DNA of 33,551 nt, from NCBI GenBank assembly GCA_014728245.1, contig WJLY01000240.1, positions 1-33,551 of the forward strand, in the 5' to 3' direction. Below are positions 24,149-33,475 of this stretch, one piece after another. The notes below the pieces were generated by a model. The model saw nothing but the letters and a program-made list of their open reading frames with translations, was not told the origin of the DNA and searched no databases. A program made the position numbers and the translations under genes. Every line of letters starts with the position of its first letter. The first letter of the stretch is position 1. This stretch comes from Candidatus Effluviviaceae Genus IV sp. GTDB lineage: Bacteria > Joyebacterota > Joyebacteria > Joyebacterales > Joyebacteraceae.

Positions 24149-26407
24149 CTACTGCTCCTCCGTTCTCTTCCCGCGCTTGAGCTCGCGGACCGTCTTCAGA
24201 TTCGCCCGCAGCCGCTCGTCGTCCGGCGCGATCTCCAGAGCCGCCTCGAACATCCCGATCGACCGATCATAGCGCCCCAGCCTGGCAAGAAGAACCGCCA
24301 TGTTGTTGTGCGCGTCGATGAGACCCGGATCGGCCGAGAGCGCGGTCTCATACGCCCGCAGGGCCTCTCCGGACCGCCCGGTGTCCTCGAGCACCCGGCC
24401 GAGGCCGTTCCAGGCTTCCGCGAGTCGCGGCTCGGCCGACACCGCCTTGCGGAAGCTCTCCTCGGCCTCTTCCAGCCGCCCCTCGCCCGCGAGCGTCGAA
24501 CCCAGGTAGAAGTGCGCCTCCGCGAGCAGCGGGTCTCTCCTCACCGCCTCCCTGAGCCGGTCGATACCCTCATCCATGCTGCCCATCCGAAGCAGGACGA
24601 CTCCGGCGTGCATCGGCGCCTCCGCAAGTCGGGGATTCCTCCGCGCCGCCTCCGAGTAGGCGTCCAGCGCCTCCTCGAGCCTGCCGACGCTCTCCAGCGA
24701 CCGGCCCATGGCGTCGTAGGCGCTCGCGTAGCCCGGCCACAGCTCGATAGCCGCCCGGTACTGCTCGATCGCCTCTTCGTACTCCCCTTTCCACGCAAGC
24801 GTGAGGCCGATGGAGTAGTGCGTGTGAGCGTGCTCTGTCACGTGCGTGCCGTAGAAATCGGCGTTCACGAAGAGGCCGACTGCGACCACGAACACGGCCC
24901 CTGTGGCGAAACGGCGGAGATCCCGCGACCGGAGTCTTTCGATGAGCCATGCGCCGCCCGAGACGGCCAGCAGGATAAGGGCGGGAACGACGGGCAGCCG
25001 GAAGCGCCCGTTCACGAAGAAGAGGAGCACGCTTAGCATGTACGACAGCACGAAGAGCGACAGAAGGAAGGCGCCGGGGCGCCTTCGGAAGCTGACGATC
25101 ATGCCCAGCAGCCCGAGCGGCGCTACGACGAGAAAGTTCAACCACGAGAAGGTCCGGAAGACGGGCGACATCCCGCCGAAATAGTAGATGTCCTTGTTGC
25201 TTCCAATCTCGTGCCTGTCCCAGAAGAGAACTAGCTTCTTGAGATAGAGCCGCGCGGCCTCGCCCGGTCGATCGGCCAGAAACCGCCTTCCTCTCCTGTA
25301 CCAGTACGCCGAGACCTCGCTTGGCCCAAGGGATCTCCCCTCCGCCCGCTCCGCGGCGCGTATCGCGTCCTCGTACTCCCAGTCGGTGCCCAGCTCGGGG
25401 AGCATCGCGGAGGCTCCGTCGGAAGAGGAGTTGTTGCCGATGAAGAAGTTGATTCCGCCCTGAGACGCGATCGGGACGAAGTCGTCCGCAACGAAGTAGT
25501 TGCGCGCGGCGACCGAGGCGATCACGAGCACCAGGCCGAGAGTCACCAGCGCGAACCGATTCGCCGCTCTCGCGATCGGGCGTGAGATCGGCGCCCGAAC
25601 CGCGCGGGACGGAGCATCTCTCGTCGGCGCCGCGGCACTGTCGCTTCGCGCGCCTGCCGCCCCCCTTGAGACCGCACCTGCGTCGCTTCGCCCGCCTACC
25701 GTCCCCCGCGAGACCGCACCTGCGTCGCTTCGCCCGCCTGCGGCTCCTCGTGAGGCCGAAGCACCGGAGATCTCCCCGCGCGCCCGGAACCACAGCCACA
25801 GGAGGAGGGCCGGTGCGAATGCGAGGACATTCGGTCGGGCGATTGCCGAGAAACCGAAGACGAGCCCCGCCGCCAACCAGCGCCCCGGGCTCGAACGGTC
25901 GTCGGCGCGCAGGACCATCAGCAGGAGGAGAACGTCCAGCAGGATCGCCGGCGTCACGATCAGAAGCTCGTTGGAGAAGTAGACGAGGAAGGGGTAGGCG
26001 GCCGTGACCGCGCCAGCGATAGCGCCCTCGACCTTTCCGAAGACGCGACGGCCGAGGAAGTACACAACGACAGGAATGAGCGATCCAAGAACCGCCTGTG
26101 ACACGCGCGCCGCAAGCAGGCTGCCGTCGAAGAGCGCGAACTCGAGGCCGAGCAGATAGGGATAGAGCGGCGCGCGGAAAAACACGCCCGAACCGACCAG
26201 GTCTCCCGAGGCGATCGCGCGTGCCCATTCCACCAGCGTCAGCTCGTCGCGGAGCGGAACGTCGGCGAGCGGGCTTTCCTGAAGGTGCACGACGAAGAGG
26301 ACGCGGAGCGCCAGGGCAACGCCGAAGACAAGAAGGGGCGTGATCCAGTCCTTCCCTCTGCCGGATGAATCTTGCGCTGTTCGAGGCACTCGTGCTCCGG
26401 GCTTCAA
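24149..26407 (-). CDS. GT39/ArnT-like membrane glycosyltransferase with C-terminal TPR repeats
   Basis: Multi-TM N-terminus with RDELTLVEWARAIASGD...FFRAPLYPYLLG; C-terminal TPRs (HYSIGLTLAWKGEYEEAIEQYRAAIELWPGYASAYDAMGRSLESVGRLEEALDAYSEAARRNP...). Confidence 0.88.
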   Translation of the reverse strand: MKPGARVPRTAQDSSGRGKDWITPLLVFGVALALRVLFVVHLQESPLADVPLRDELTLVEWARAIASGDLVGSGVFFRAPLYPYLLGLEFALFDGSLLAARVSQAVLGSLIPVVVYFLGRRVFGKVEGAIAGAVTAAYPFLVYFSNELLIVTPAILLDVLLLLMVLRADDRSSPGRWLAAGLVFGFSAIARPNVLAFAPALLLWLWFRARGEISGASASRGAAGGRSDAGAVSRGTVGGRSDAGAVSRGAAGARSDSAAAPTRDAPSRAVRAPISRPIARAANRFALVTLGLVLVIASVAARNYFVADDFVPIASQGGINFFIGNNSSSDGASAMLPELGTDWEYEDAIRAAERAEGRSLGPSEVSAYWYRRGRRFLADRPGEAARLYLKKLVLFWDRHEIGSNKDIYYFGGMSPVFRTFSWLNFLVVAPLGLLGMIVSFRRRPGAFLLSLFVLSYMLSVLLFFVNGRFRLPVVPALILLAVSGGAWLIERLRSRDLRRFATGAVFVVAVGLFVNADFYGTHVTEHAHTHYSIGLTLAWKGEYEEAIEQYRAAIELWPGYASAYDAMGRSLESVGRLEEALDAYSEAARRNPRLAEAPMHAGVVLLRMGSMDEGIDRLREAVRRDPLLAEAHFYLGSTLAGEGRLEEAEESFRKAVSAEPRLAEAWNGLGRVLEDTGRSGEALRAYETALSADPGLIDAHNNMAVLLARLGRYDRSIGMFEAALEIAPDDERLRANLKTVRELKRGKRTEEQ
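25641..25766 (-). repeat. 42-bp in-frame tandem repeat (3 units) inside the GT39-TPR gene
   Basis: Units at 25641, 25683, 25725; encode SRGAAGGRSDAGAV / SRGTVGGRSDAGAV / SRGAAGARSDSAAA in a hydrophilic loop between TM segments. Confidence 0.9.
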
Positions 26408-26425
26408 AATGGCCGGCCGAGTCGA

Positions 26426-28510
26426 TCACTCAAGATAGCCGAGAGACCGGAGGGCCTCCCTTTGCTCGGCCGAGAGGGTTCGGTATCGGGTCAACCGGGG
26501 ATCCCGGGCCTCCTCCCAGTACGCGTCGATATCATCTGCCAGCCGGGACTCATCACCGGACGCGTCGGCCGGAACCTCGTGGTCGAAACCCATGGACTCG
26601 ATATCGTACAGCTCGAGCCCCCGATCGGACGGCCCTACCGCCTTGTACTTCCCTTCGATCAACGAGACCCAGGCGCGCTCGTATTCGCTTCCCAGCACCC
26701 GGGCGTTCCCCGTCGAGGGATAGCGCTCCGAGACCAGCCCCGGCGCCTGCGTATCGAGCAGACGTGAAAGCTCCGTCGGACCGCCGCGTGCGCAGTGCAG
26801 GATGAGATCGAACAGATGGCGCAGATTCACGATCTCGGTCACCCTGCCGGGGGCCAGCCCCGGCGCGCGGATGAATAGCGGCACGTGGATAATGCTCTGA
26901 CCGACACCATACTCGTGTCCCACCCTGCCGGATTCGCCCAGTTCCTCCCCGTGGTCTGACGTCACGATCACGACGGCGCGGTCCCCGTATCGCTCCTCTA
27001 TCCACCGCAGGAGCGGAGCCAGGTTCGTGTCGAGCCAGCGAAGCTCCCCGTCGTAGAGCTCGTTCACCGCAACGAAGGCCCCTTCGGGAAGGTCGTTCCA
27101 GGAACAGGTGATGTCCCTGTGCTGCAAATACCGCGGAAAGGGCGGCTCCGGGTTGAGCTTGAGACTCCTGAGCGCCGCCTCCGGTGGATTGTAGGGGCCG
27201 TGAGGGTCCAGGAAGTTGATGAACGCAAAGAGCGGCTTCTCGACCCCTGACAGCGACCTCCGTGCTATCGCCGCGATGCCGCGGGCGTCCACGTACGGCA
27301 TGCGCCAGCGGAGTAGTTCGTTCAGCCTTCTCGCCAGGGGCGACCAGCTGTCCGCCCTGCTGGCCGCCGTCGCGTGATGCCACGGATTGCGCCTGGGCAC
27401 GATCGCCCGGTCGAAACCCGTGATGCCGCGCGGGAGCGCCATGGAATTGGCCGACACCGCGACGCAGTAGTACCCCTCTTTTCGCAGGATCTCCGGCAGC
27501 CAGGCGACGCCTTCGAGTGGCAGGCTCGCGTATGCGGCACCGGCGCCGGGGCCCGAACGCGCGTGGACACCGTGTTCAGAGACGGTCCTTCCGGAGAAGA
27601 ACGACGCGTGCGCCGGAGAGGTCCACCCCGCGGGCGAAATGGCCCGCAGGAATGTGACGCCGTCGCGCGCCCAGCGCTCCAGCCCGGGCATCGTGTCGCG
27701 GGAGTACCCGTAGCAGGAGAGATGATCGGCGCGCACGGTATCGAGGACTATCAGGAAGATGTGCGGACGCCCGGTGTCGCCTCGAGCAGCCTCTGCCCTG
27801 TCAGAGGCCCCGCACGTTGTGAAGCTGGCGCACGAATGACAGGCGAGCGCTAACGCCGCGAAGACCGGAATCCACACCGCGAGGCGCCGACAACGGCCGA
27901 CACCAGCCCTGAAGGAAGCCAGGCCTATCACCAGCAGAGCGACCACGGCGACTCCCGAGACGGCGCTCGGGGCGAACGAACCGCTGAACGCGTGATCGAG
28001 CGAGTCGAGCAGGAACGCGGAGACGAGCGCGGGAAGCAAAGCCCACCCAACTACCGGCGCCAGACTGCGACCGAGGCCCGCTCTCCGTCCGAGAAACGGC
28101 CTCAAGACGAGCCAGGCTGCCAGGGACGCCCCGGACGAGAAGACGAGCTTGCTGCCGGTCGTCGGTAGGAGCCCCCGCCACTCAGGCGTCTTGACGAGAA
28201 CCGCGACGCCGAGCATCAGAGCCGAGAGCGCGGCGACTGCCTCGGGTCCCCGACTCGGCCGTCTGCGTATGGCCCCGATCACGAGACCCGCCAGCAGGGC
28301 TGCAACTGCCGCCGCAAGTGCCACCTGGGTCTCCGCCAGCAGGAGCCCCAGGAAGTCCGAAGGCTCGCCCAGGATCGTGTTCCCCAGGAAGACGGATCTT
28401 GTCAGTTGCAGATTCACAAGGACGTCGATCGTCCACAGCGAGACGATCGCCGCCGCGAAGAGCCTGAGAAGAAGCGGGAGGACTCTGGCCCCTGATCGAC
28501 TCATGTCCAT
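26426..28510 (-). CDS. Membrane-anchored sulfatase-fold protein (multi-TM N-terminus)
   Basis: Several TM helices, then RPHIFLIVLDTVRADHLSCYGYSRDTMPGLERWARDGVTFLRAISPAGWTSPAHASFFSGRTVSEHGVH...VVIVTSDHGEELGESGRVGHEYGVGQSIIHVPLFIRAPG. ATG at 28510 or 28504. Confidence 0.88.
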   Translation of the reverse strand: MDMSRSGARVLPLLLRLFAAAIVSLWTIDVLVNLQLTRSVFLGNTILGEPSDFLGLLLAETQVALAAAVAALLAGLVIGAIRRRPSRGPEAVAALSALMLGVAVLVKTPEWRGLLPTTGSKLVFSSGASLAAWLVLRPFLGRRAGLGRSLAPVVGWALLPALVSAFLLDSLDHAFSGSFAPSAVSGVAVVALLVIGLASFRAGVGRCRRLAVWIPVFAALALACHSCASFTTCGASDRAEAARGDTGRPHIFLIVLDTVRADHLSCYGYSRDTMPGLERWARDGVTFLRAISPAGWTSPAHASFFSGRTVSEHGVHARSGPGAGAAYASLPLEGVAWLPEILRKEGYYCVAVSANSMALPRGITGFDRAIVPRRNPWHHATAASRADSWSPLARRLNELLRWRMPYVDARGIAAIARRSLSGVEKPLFAFINFLDPHGPYNPPEAALRSLKLNPEPPFPRYLQHRDITCSWNDLPEGAFVAVNELYDGELRWLDTNLAPLLRWIEERYGDRAVVIVTSDHGEELGESGRVGHEYGVGQSIIHVPLFIRAPGLAPGRVTEIVNLRHLFDLILHCARGGPTELSRLLDTQAPGLVSERYPSTGNARVLGSEYERAWVSLIEGKYKAVGPSDRGLELYDIESMGFDHEVPADASGDESRLADDIDAYWEEARDPRLTRYRTLSAEQREALRSLGYLE

Positions 28511-28653
28511 CCCCTGGCGCTCTCCGGTCGCTGAGAGCATCGGTGTGTCCGGCGGTCGCATGGATTGGCCCCTATCCGCGGCGACCGCGCGCCCGCGCTC
28601 GATTCCGCGGAGCGCTGGGCGCGGCCCGGCACTCCAGGGCCGAACCACCCTCA

Positions 28654-28682
28654 ATACTAGTATGCTCGGGAATCACAGGCAA
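28654..28682 (-). promoter_or_regulatory. Candidate promoter for the sulfatase-GT39-sulfatase cluster
   Basis: Minus strand TTGCCT - 17 nt - TAGTAT (28677-28682 / 28654-28659). Confidence 0.45.
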
Positions 28683-28785
28683 TGGGGGCCTGCGCGGCCC
28701 GGCAAATGGCCTTGAAACCTCAGCGCCGCTGGGGTTTCCTAGTGCTGTTCGTGGGGTCTGGATCGGCATCTGGAATGGCTTGGGA

Positions 28786-30309
28786 ATGAACCTGAACGCG
28801 TACCATACGCGGTCCTCCGGGCGGCGGACCGCGCTCGAGCGCATCGGAGTGGCGCTGGTCGTCCTCGCTATCGCGATCTTCTTCCTCGCGACGATCCGGG
28901 AAGGAACCGAGGGAGGCGACGATGACGCGATGTACATCCTCCATGCCCGGAATATCGTCAGCGGAGCGCCATACGCCGAGACCGGCTACATACTGAACCC
29001 CAACTACCCGGGCCTCGGACCCGAGTCCTACCCGCCCGGCTATCCGCTGCTACTCGCTCCGCTCTATGCATGGCAGGGGCTCGATCTCCGGGCCATGAAG
29101 ATCCAGTCGGCCATCTTCTTCATCGCCTTTCTCGCCGCTTACTTCGCTCTGGTGAGAAGACACCTCCGATACAGGTGGGCGATGCTGGCATTGGTCGCGA
29201 CCGGCCTCTCCCCCATCTTCTGGGCCCACAAGGACAACGTCAGCTCGGACTTCGCGTTCCTGCTCTTCGTATTCGCCGGACTCTCACTCTTCGAGTGGCA
29301 CGGCAAGGAAAGGAACCGCGGGGCAGCCGGGCCGGTCCGCGGCCTCGGGGAAGAGAACCGAGCGGAAGCCGGGCCGGTTCGCGCGCTCGCAGTGTCGGCC
29401 CTCCTGTGGTTCGCCGCGGCCGTCCGATCGATCGGACTCGTGGCGATACCGGCTGTCATCGCCGCCGACCTCATCAGACTGCGCACCATGAGGAGGTTCA
29501 CCGTCCTGGTGGCCGTCCTGACGGCGGCGCTCGCGCTTGCGCAGGCGATGCTGTTCCCGGGATCCGGTAGCTACCTCGAGCGCGTGTGGCCGATAGACCC
29601 CGGGGTGGTCTGGTACAACGCCCTCAAGTACGCGACCGCCGCCACCGGGATCTGGAGCAACGGCTACCTTCCTCCGGTGCGCCTGGCGCTCGTGGCAGCG
29701 ACCGGCCTCCTCGCCGCGTGGACCTTCGCCAGGCGGCTCACGAGCAAAGCCACTGTACTGGAGACGTTCGTGCTCTTCTACGCGGCCGCGCTGCTGGTCT
29801 TCCCGGGCAGCGCGGCCCGGTATCTCTTCCCGCTCATACCGATCTTCTTCTTCTACCTCTTCATCGCCGTCGAGAGGCTGTCGAGACGCCTGGGCCCGCG
29901 GGGCCGCGTGGCAGCCCTCGCGTTCGCCGCCTTCGTCGTGCTGGCGGTCTACGCAGCGCGCTACACCACCGTCGACTTCGGACCGTTGGGAGACCAGGAG
30001 GAGAGAATCAGCGCGGAGCGCCTGTACCGACGCATAGCCGACGTCACCGACAGGACGGACGTCCTGGTTGCGAGGCGCCCGCGCGATCTCTGCCTGCACA
30101 CCGGGCGAAGCGCGTCGGTCTATCACGATGCCCCCGACAGGGAGCTGTGGGCGTATCTCGAGGAGATCGGCGCCGACTACCTCGTTCTGGGCCCGAACGA
30201 CACGGAGCGATACCGCAGGTTCGTAGAGAGATCAGGAGGCCGGCTGCGGGAGGTCTATCGGCGGCGGCAGCACGCGTTGCTTGAGGTGAGCTACCCCGAG
30301 CGCCCCTGA
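28786..30309 (+). CDS. GT39-like multi-TM membrane protein
   Basis: DDDAMYILHARNIVSGAPYAETGYILNPNYPGLGPESYPPGYPLLLAPLYAWQGLD... followed by about 9 TM helices, matching PMT/ArnT-type architecture. Confidence 0.8.
   Translation: MNLNAYHTRSSGRRTALERIGVALVVLAIAIFFLATIREGTEGGDDDAMYILHARNIVSGAPYAETGYILNPNYPGLGPESYPPGYPLLLAPLYAWQGLDLRAMKIQSAIFFIAFLAAYFALVRRHLRYRWAMLALVATGLSPIFWAHKDNVSSDFAFLLFVFAGLSLFEWHGKERNRGAAGPVRGLGEENRAEAGPVRALAVSALLWFAAAVRSIGLVAIPAVIAADLIRLRTMRRFTVLVAVLTAALALAQAMLFPGSGSYLERVWPIDPGVVWYNALKYATAATGIWSNGYLPPVRLALVAATGLLAAWTFARRLTSKATVLETFVLFYAAALLVFPGSAARYLFPLIPIFFFYLFIAVERLSRRLGPRGRVAALAFAAFVVLAVYAARYTTVDFGPLGDQEERISAERLYRRIADVTDRTDVLVARRPRDLCLHTGRSASVYHDAPDRELWAYLEEIGADYLVLGPNDTERYRRFVERSGGRLREVYRRRQHALLEVSYPERP
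29313..29389 (+). repeat. 42-bp in-frame tandem duplication (about 1.8 units)
   Basis: gaaccgcggggcagccgggccggtccgcggcctcggggaaga then gaaccgagcggaagccgggccggttcgcgcgctcg; encodes NRGAAGPVRGLGEE / NRAEAGPVRAL between TM helices. Confidence 0.85.
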
Positions 30310-30321
30310 AGGGGCCGCGCG

Positions 30322-30351
30322 TTGACCGCTCACGCGCGTCCGTACTAGAAT
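30322..30351 (+). promoter_or_regulatory. Candidate promoter for the aldo/keto reductase
   Basis: TTGACC - 18 nt - TAGAAT upstream of ATG 30428. Confidence 0.5.
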
Positions 30352-30427
30352 CAGACGAACGACGCCTCTTCGGACAACCGCCGGCGACCAACAGTCCTCA
30401 CGGCTCAGTCACGCGGGACCTTACACG

Positions 30428-31651
30428 ATGCTCTACCGCAGAATGGACAGCACCGGCGACGAGTTGTCAGTCCTGGGCTTCGGCTGCATGCGGCTTCCTC
30501 AGAGGTCCGGCCGAATCGACGAGGAACGCGCGACGAGGCAGCTACACCATGCCATAGACCGGGGAGTCAACTACGTTGACACGGCCGTCCCCTATCACAT
30601 GGGCACGAGCGAGCCGTTTGTCGGCCGCGCCCTCGGCGACGGATACCGCGAGAGGGTCAAGCTTGCGACCAAGCTCCCGCCGTGGAAGACCGGCACGCGC
30701 GAGGACATGGACCGGATTCTCGACGGGCAGCTCGAGCGCCTGAGGACCGACCGCGTTGACTACTACCTCGTCCACGCCCTGAACGGCAAGAGCTGGGCGA
30801 AGATGAGAGACCTGGGAGTGACGGATTTCCTCGAGGCGGCTCGCGCGGACGGGCGGGTCGTGAACGCCGGCTTCTCGTTCCACGGATCGCTGCCCGAGTT
30901 CAAGGAGATCGTCGAGGCGTGGGACTGGTCGTTCTGCCAGATCCAGTACAACTACCTGGACGAGAGGTTTCAGGCGGGTACCGAGGGGCTGGAGTATGCC
31001 GCCGCCAAAGGGCTGGGCGTGATCGCGATGGAGGGCTTGAGGGGCGGGCTTCTGGGCGCCAACGTGCCGCCGGAGGTCGGAAGCATCTGGGACGAGGCCG
31101 AGGTCCGCCGCACGCCCGCGGAGTGGGCGCTAAGGTGGGTATGGAACCGGCCCGAGATCCAGGTGAACCTCTCGGGCATGAACGACGAGAAGCATATCGA
31201 GGAGAACCTGCGGATCGCGGACGAGGCGCATCCCGACTCGCTCACGGACGCGGAGCTATCACTCGTCCGCCGCGCCGCGGAGGCCTATCGCGGCCTCATG
31301 AAGTCGGACTGCACCGGGTGCCGGTACTGCCTCCCCTGCCCTGAGGGCGTCGCAATCCCCGACTGCCTGCAGGCCCTGAACAACAGGCACGCTCTGAGCG
31401 ACAGGCGAGCGGGCGTCAACTACGCGATCACAACGGGAGGCGTCCTGGGCGGAAAGCCTGCACTGGCCTCGCTCTGCACGGAATGTGGAACCTGTCTTCC
31501 GAGATGTCCCCAGAACGTACCCATTCCCGGACTCCTCAAGGACGTCGCCTCCGAGTTCGAGGGCCCGCTCTTCCCTGTCAAGGTCTGGTTCATGAAGCGC
31601 GCGGTGGCCTTCATGCGCTGGAGGGCCAGACGTGGACAGGCTCCGGACTGA
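30428..31651 (+). CDS. Aldo/keto reductase with C-terminal 4Fe-4S ferredoxin-like domain
   Basis: MLYRRMDSTGDELSVLGFGCMRLPQRSGRIDEERATRQLHHAIDRGVNYVDTAVPYHMGTSEPFVGRAL...; DCTGCRYCLPCPEGVAIP and LCTECGTCLPRCPQNVPIP clusters. Confidence 0.95.
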   Translation: MLYRRMDSTGDELSVLGFGCMRLPQRSGRIDEERATRQLHHAIDRGVNYVDTAVPYHMGTSEPFVGRALGDGYRERVKLATKLPPWKTGTREDMDRILDGQLERLRTDRVDYYLVHALNGKSWAKMRDLGVTDFLEAARADGRVVNAGFSFHGSLPEFKEIVEAWDWSFCQIQYNYLDERFQAGTEGLEYAAAKGLGVIAMEGLRGGLLGANVPPEVGSIWDEAEVRRTPAEWALRWVWNRPEIQVNLSGMNDEKHIEENLRIADEAHPDSLTDAELSLVRRAAEAYRGLMKSDCTGCRYCLPCPEGVAIPDCLQALNNRHALSDRRAGVNYAITTGGVLGGKPALASLCTECGTCLPRCPQNVPIPGLLKDVASEFEGPLFPVKVWFMKRAVAFMRWRARRGQAPD

Positions 31652-31742
31652 GTAGCTCACGGGAGACGCTCCGGATGCCATGCGGAGGCGACTCCCGCTC
31701 TCCAGGTCGGATGGTACACGAGCTTCTCTGCGCACAGACGCA

Positions 31743-31776
31743 AGAAGGTCGCCGGGGCAACCCCCGACGACCTTCT
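31743..31776. terminator. Hairpin between convergent genes
   Basis: AGAAGGTCG-C-CGGGG-CAAC-CCCCG-A-CGACCTTCT: 14 bp with one mismatch; lies between stops at 31651 and 31853. Confidence 0.6.
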
Positions 31777-31852
31777 CGAATCATGGCGGGGCGTGGTAGA
31801 CGGGTTTCGAGCCGGCCTCCAGCTGGCTGCGGCGCTACCGGCGGCCCTCCCT

Positions 31853-33475
31853 CTACTCTCCCGGCAGGGATGTGATGAACTTCCCCACGACGTTGAGACT
31901 CGCCTGCTCGTGCTTCCACGACTCCGCTGTGTGCACAAGGTAGAAGGGGTCACCGATGGCGACCACGACCATGTCCAGATCATGCAGGAGAACGATGTAC
32001 TGCCCTCCGTGCCCGGCCGCGTAGTCGACGCGGTGGTCACCCACGCTCGCCGACCACCATTGGTAACCGTATCCCAGATCCCTGAAGTAGCGCCCCAGCC
32101 TATCGAGCCTCTCATGGGCCACCCACGCGTCATCCGCGTAGCGCGTCAGCGACTCCCGGATCCAGTCCGCCGGGACTACCTGCCTTCCCTCGAACTCCCC
32201 TTCGTCGAGGTACAGCTGGCCGAATCTTGCGGCGTCACGTGCGGTCAGGTGTATCTCTCCGCCTCCGATCAGGTAGCCGTCTCTGTCCGCTCTCCACTGG
32301 CCCAGTTCCACCTTGATCGGCGAGAGAAGGTGCTCCTGTGCGAACTCACCCAGGTCAGAGTCGCACGCGCGCGACACGATCACGCCGAGGAAGTGCGACG
32401 ATAGGTTGCTGTAGTTGAACGCCGCGCCCGGGTCGTTGACGAGCGGCAGCTCGACGGTACGCCGCAGGTAGTCGCCCGAGATGAGGACCTCCCAGAGCTC
32501 GGGCTTGGATCCCTCCCACGGGTAGCCGGCGCGCATCTGCAGGAGGTCCCGGATGGTAACCTCGTTCTTCCTGGGGTCCGTCACGCTGTCGGCGAACTCC
32601 GGGAAGAAGTCCATCATCTTCTGGTCGACGCCGGTGAGACAGCCCCGGTCGATGGCTATCCCGACCAGCGCCGAAGTGAAGCTCTTGGTGGCCGATTGGA
32701 GCAGGTTCTGCCGGTCGACCGATCCCTCGTTGAAGTAGCCTTCGGCAACGAGATGGCCGTCCTTGATGACAAGCAGCCCGTAGAGAGTCTCGAGCTTCGA
32801 GGCGTCCAGGAAGAGCTCCGCCACGAGGGTCGAATCCAGCCCCTGCTCCTCCGGCGTCGAGATGTTCCAACCGTCAACCCGCAGCGGAGCGTAGACCACC
32901 GCCTCGAGGTCCTCCTCTGGGACCCGCAGCAACTCCGCAATCTCACTGCGAGACCGCTCGACCCGCTCATAGTCGCCCTCGAAGCCCAGGATCGCTAGTC
33001 GCGCGGCGAGCCGGTCGTGGACGTCTCTGTCAGCCTCCAGAGGAGCAGCGACGATGTCGTAGGCGGTTGAACCGGACATGTTCCGGGAGTATCTGTCAGC
33101 GCCCGCTTCCAAGAGAGCGCCGACTATCTCCTCATGCCCCAGAAAGGCAGCTACGTGCAGCGGCGCCGAGCCGTCGTTGTTCTCGATCTCAGTGTCGGCT
33201 CCGGCGTCGAGCAGCGTGCGCGCCACCTCCGTCTTGCCGAATGTCGCGGCGACGATGAGAGGCGTTGAGCCGTAGGCGTCCCTGGCGTTCAGGTCGGTGC
33301 CCGCTTCGATGTGCTGGCGGACTGCATCCACGTCGCCCTGAAGCGCCGCGAGGTGGAGGCCAACGCCCGGAGGAGCCGGACGCTCAGCCCCCTCAGCTCG
33401 CATGCTCCCCTGCCCTCCGCATGCGGTTCCGGCGAGAAGCACCAGAGCGAGCCCTGCGAGTGCTGCCTTCCTCAA
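31853..33475 (-). CDS. Lipoprotein with N-terminal ankyrin repeats and serine beta-lactamase-fold (class C-like) domain
   Basis: Lipobox LLAGTAC; ankyrin GLHLAALQGDVDAVRQHIEAGTDLNARDAYGSTPLIVAATFGKTEVARTLLDAGAD...; SxxK SATKSFTS, YxN YSNLS, C-terminal AAGHGGQYI. Confidence 0.92.
   Translation of the reverse strand: MRKAALAGLALVLLAGTACGGQGSMRAEGAERPAPPGVGLHLAALQGDVDAVRQHIEAGTDLNARDAYGSTPLIVAATFGKTEVARTLLDAGADTEIENNDGSAPLHVAAFLGHEEIVGALLEAGADRYSRNMSGSTAYDIVAAPLEADRDVHDRLAARLAILGFEGDYERVERSRSEIAELLRVPEEDLEAVVYAPLRVDGWNISTPEEQGLDSTLVAELFLDASKLETLYGLLVIKDGHLVAEGYFNEGSVDRQNLLQSATKSFTSALVGIAIDRGCLTGVDQKMMDFFPEFADSVTDPRKNEVTIRDLLQMRAGYPWEGSKPELWEVLISGDYLRRTVELPLVNDPGAAFNYSNLSSHFLGVIVSRACDSDLGEFAQEHLLSPIKVELGQWRADRDGYLIGGGEIHLTARDAARFGQLYLDEGEFEGRQVVPADWIRESLTRYADDAWVAHERLDRLGRYFRDLGYGYQWWSASVGDHRVDYAAGHGGQYIVLLHDLDMVVVAIGDPFYLVHTAESWKHEQASLNVVGKFITSLPGE

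Noticed and set aside
23561-25036. 491-aa plus-strand ORF
   Set aside because: Antisense to the sulfatase-fold and GT39-TPR genes; Arg/Pro-rich low-complexity translation without motifs.
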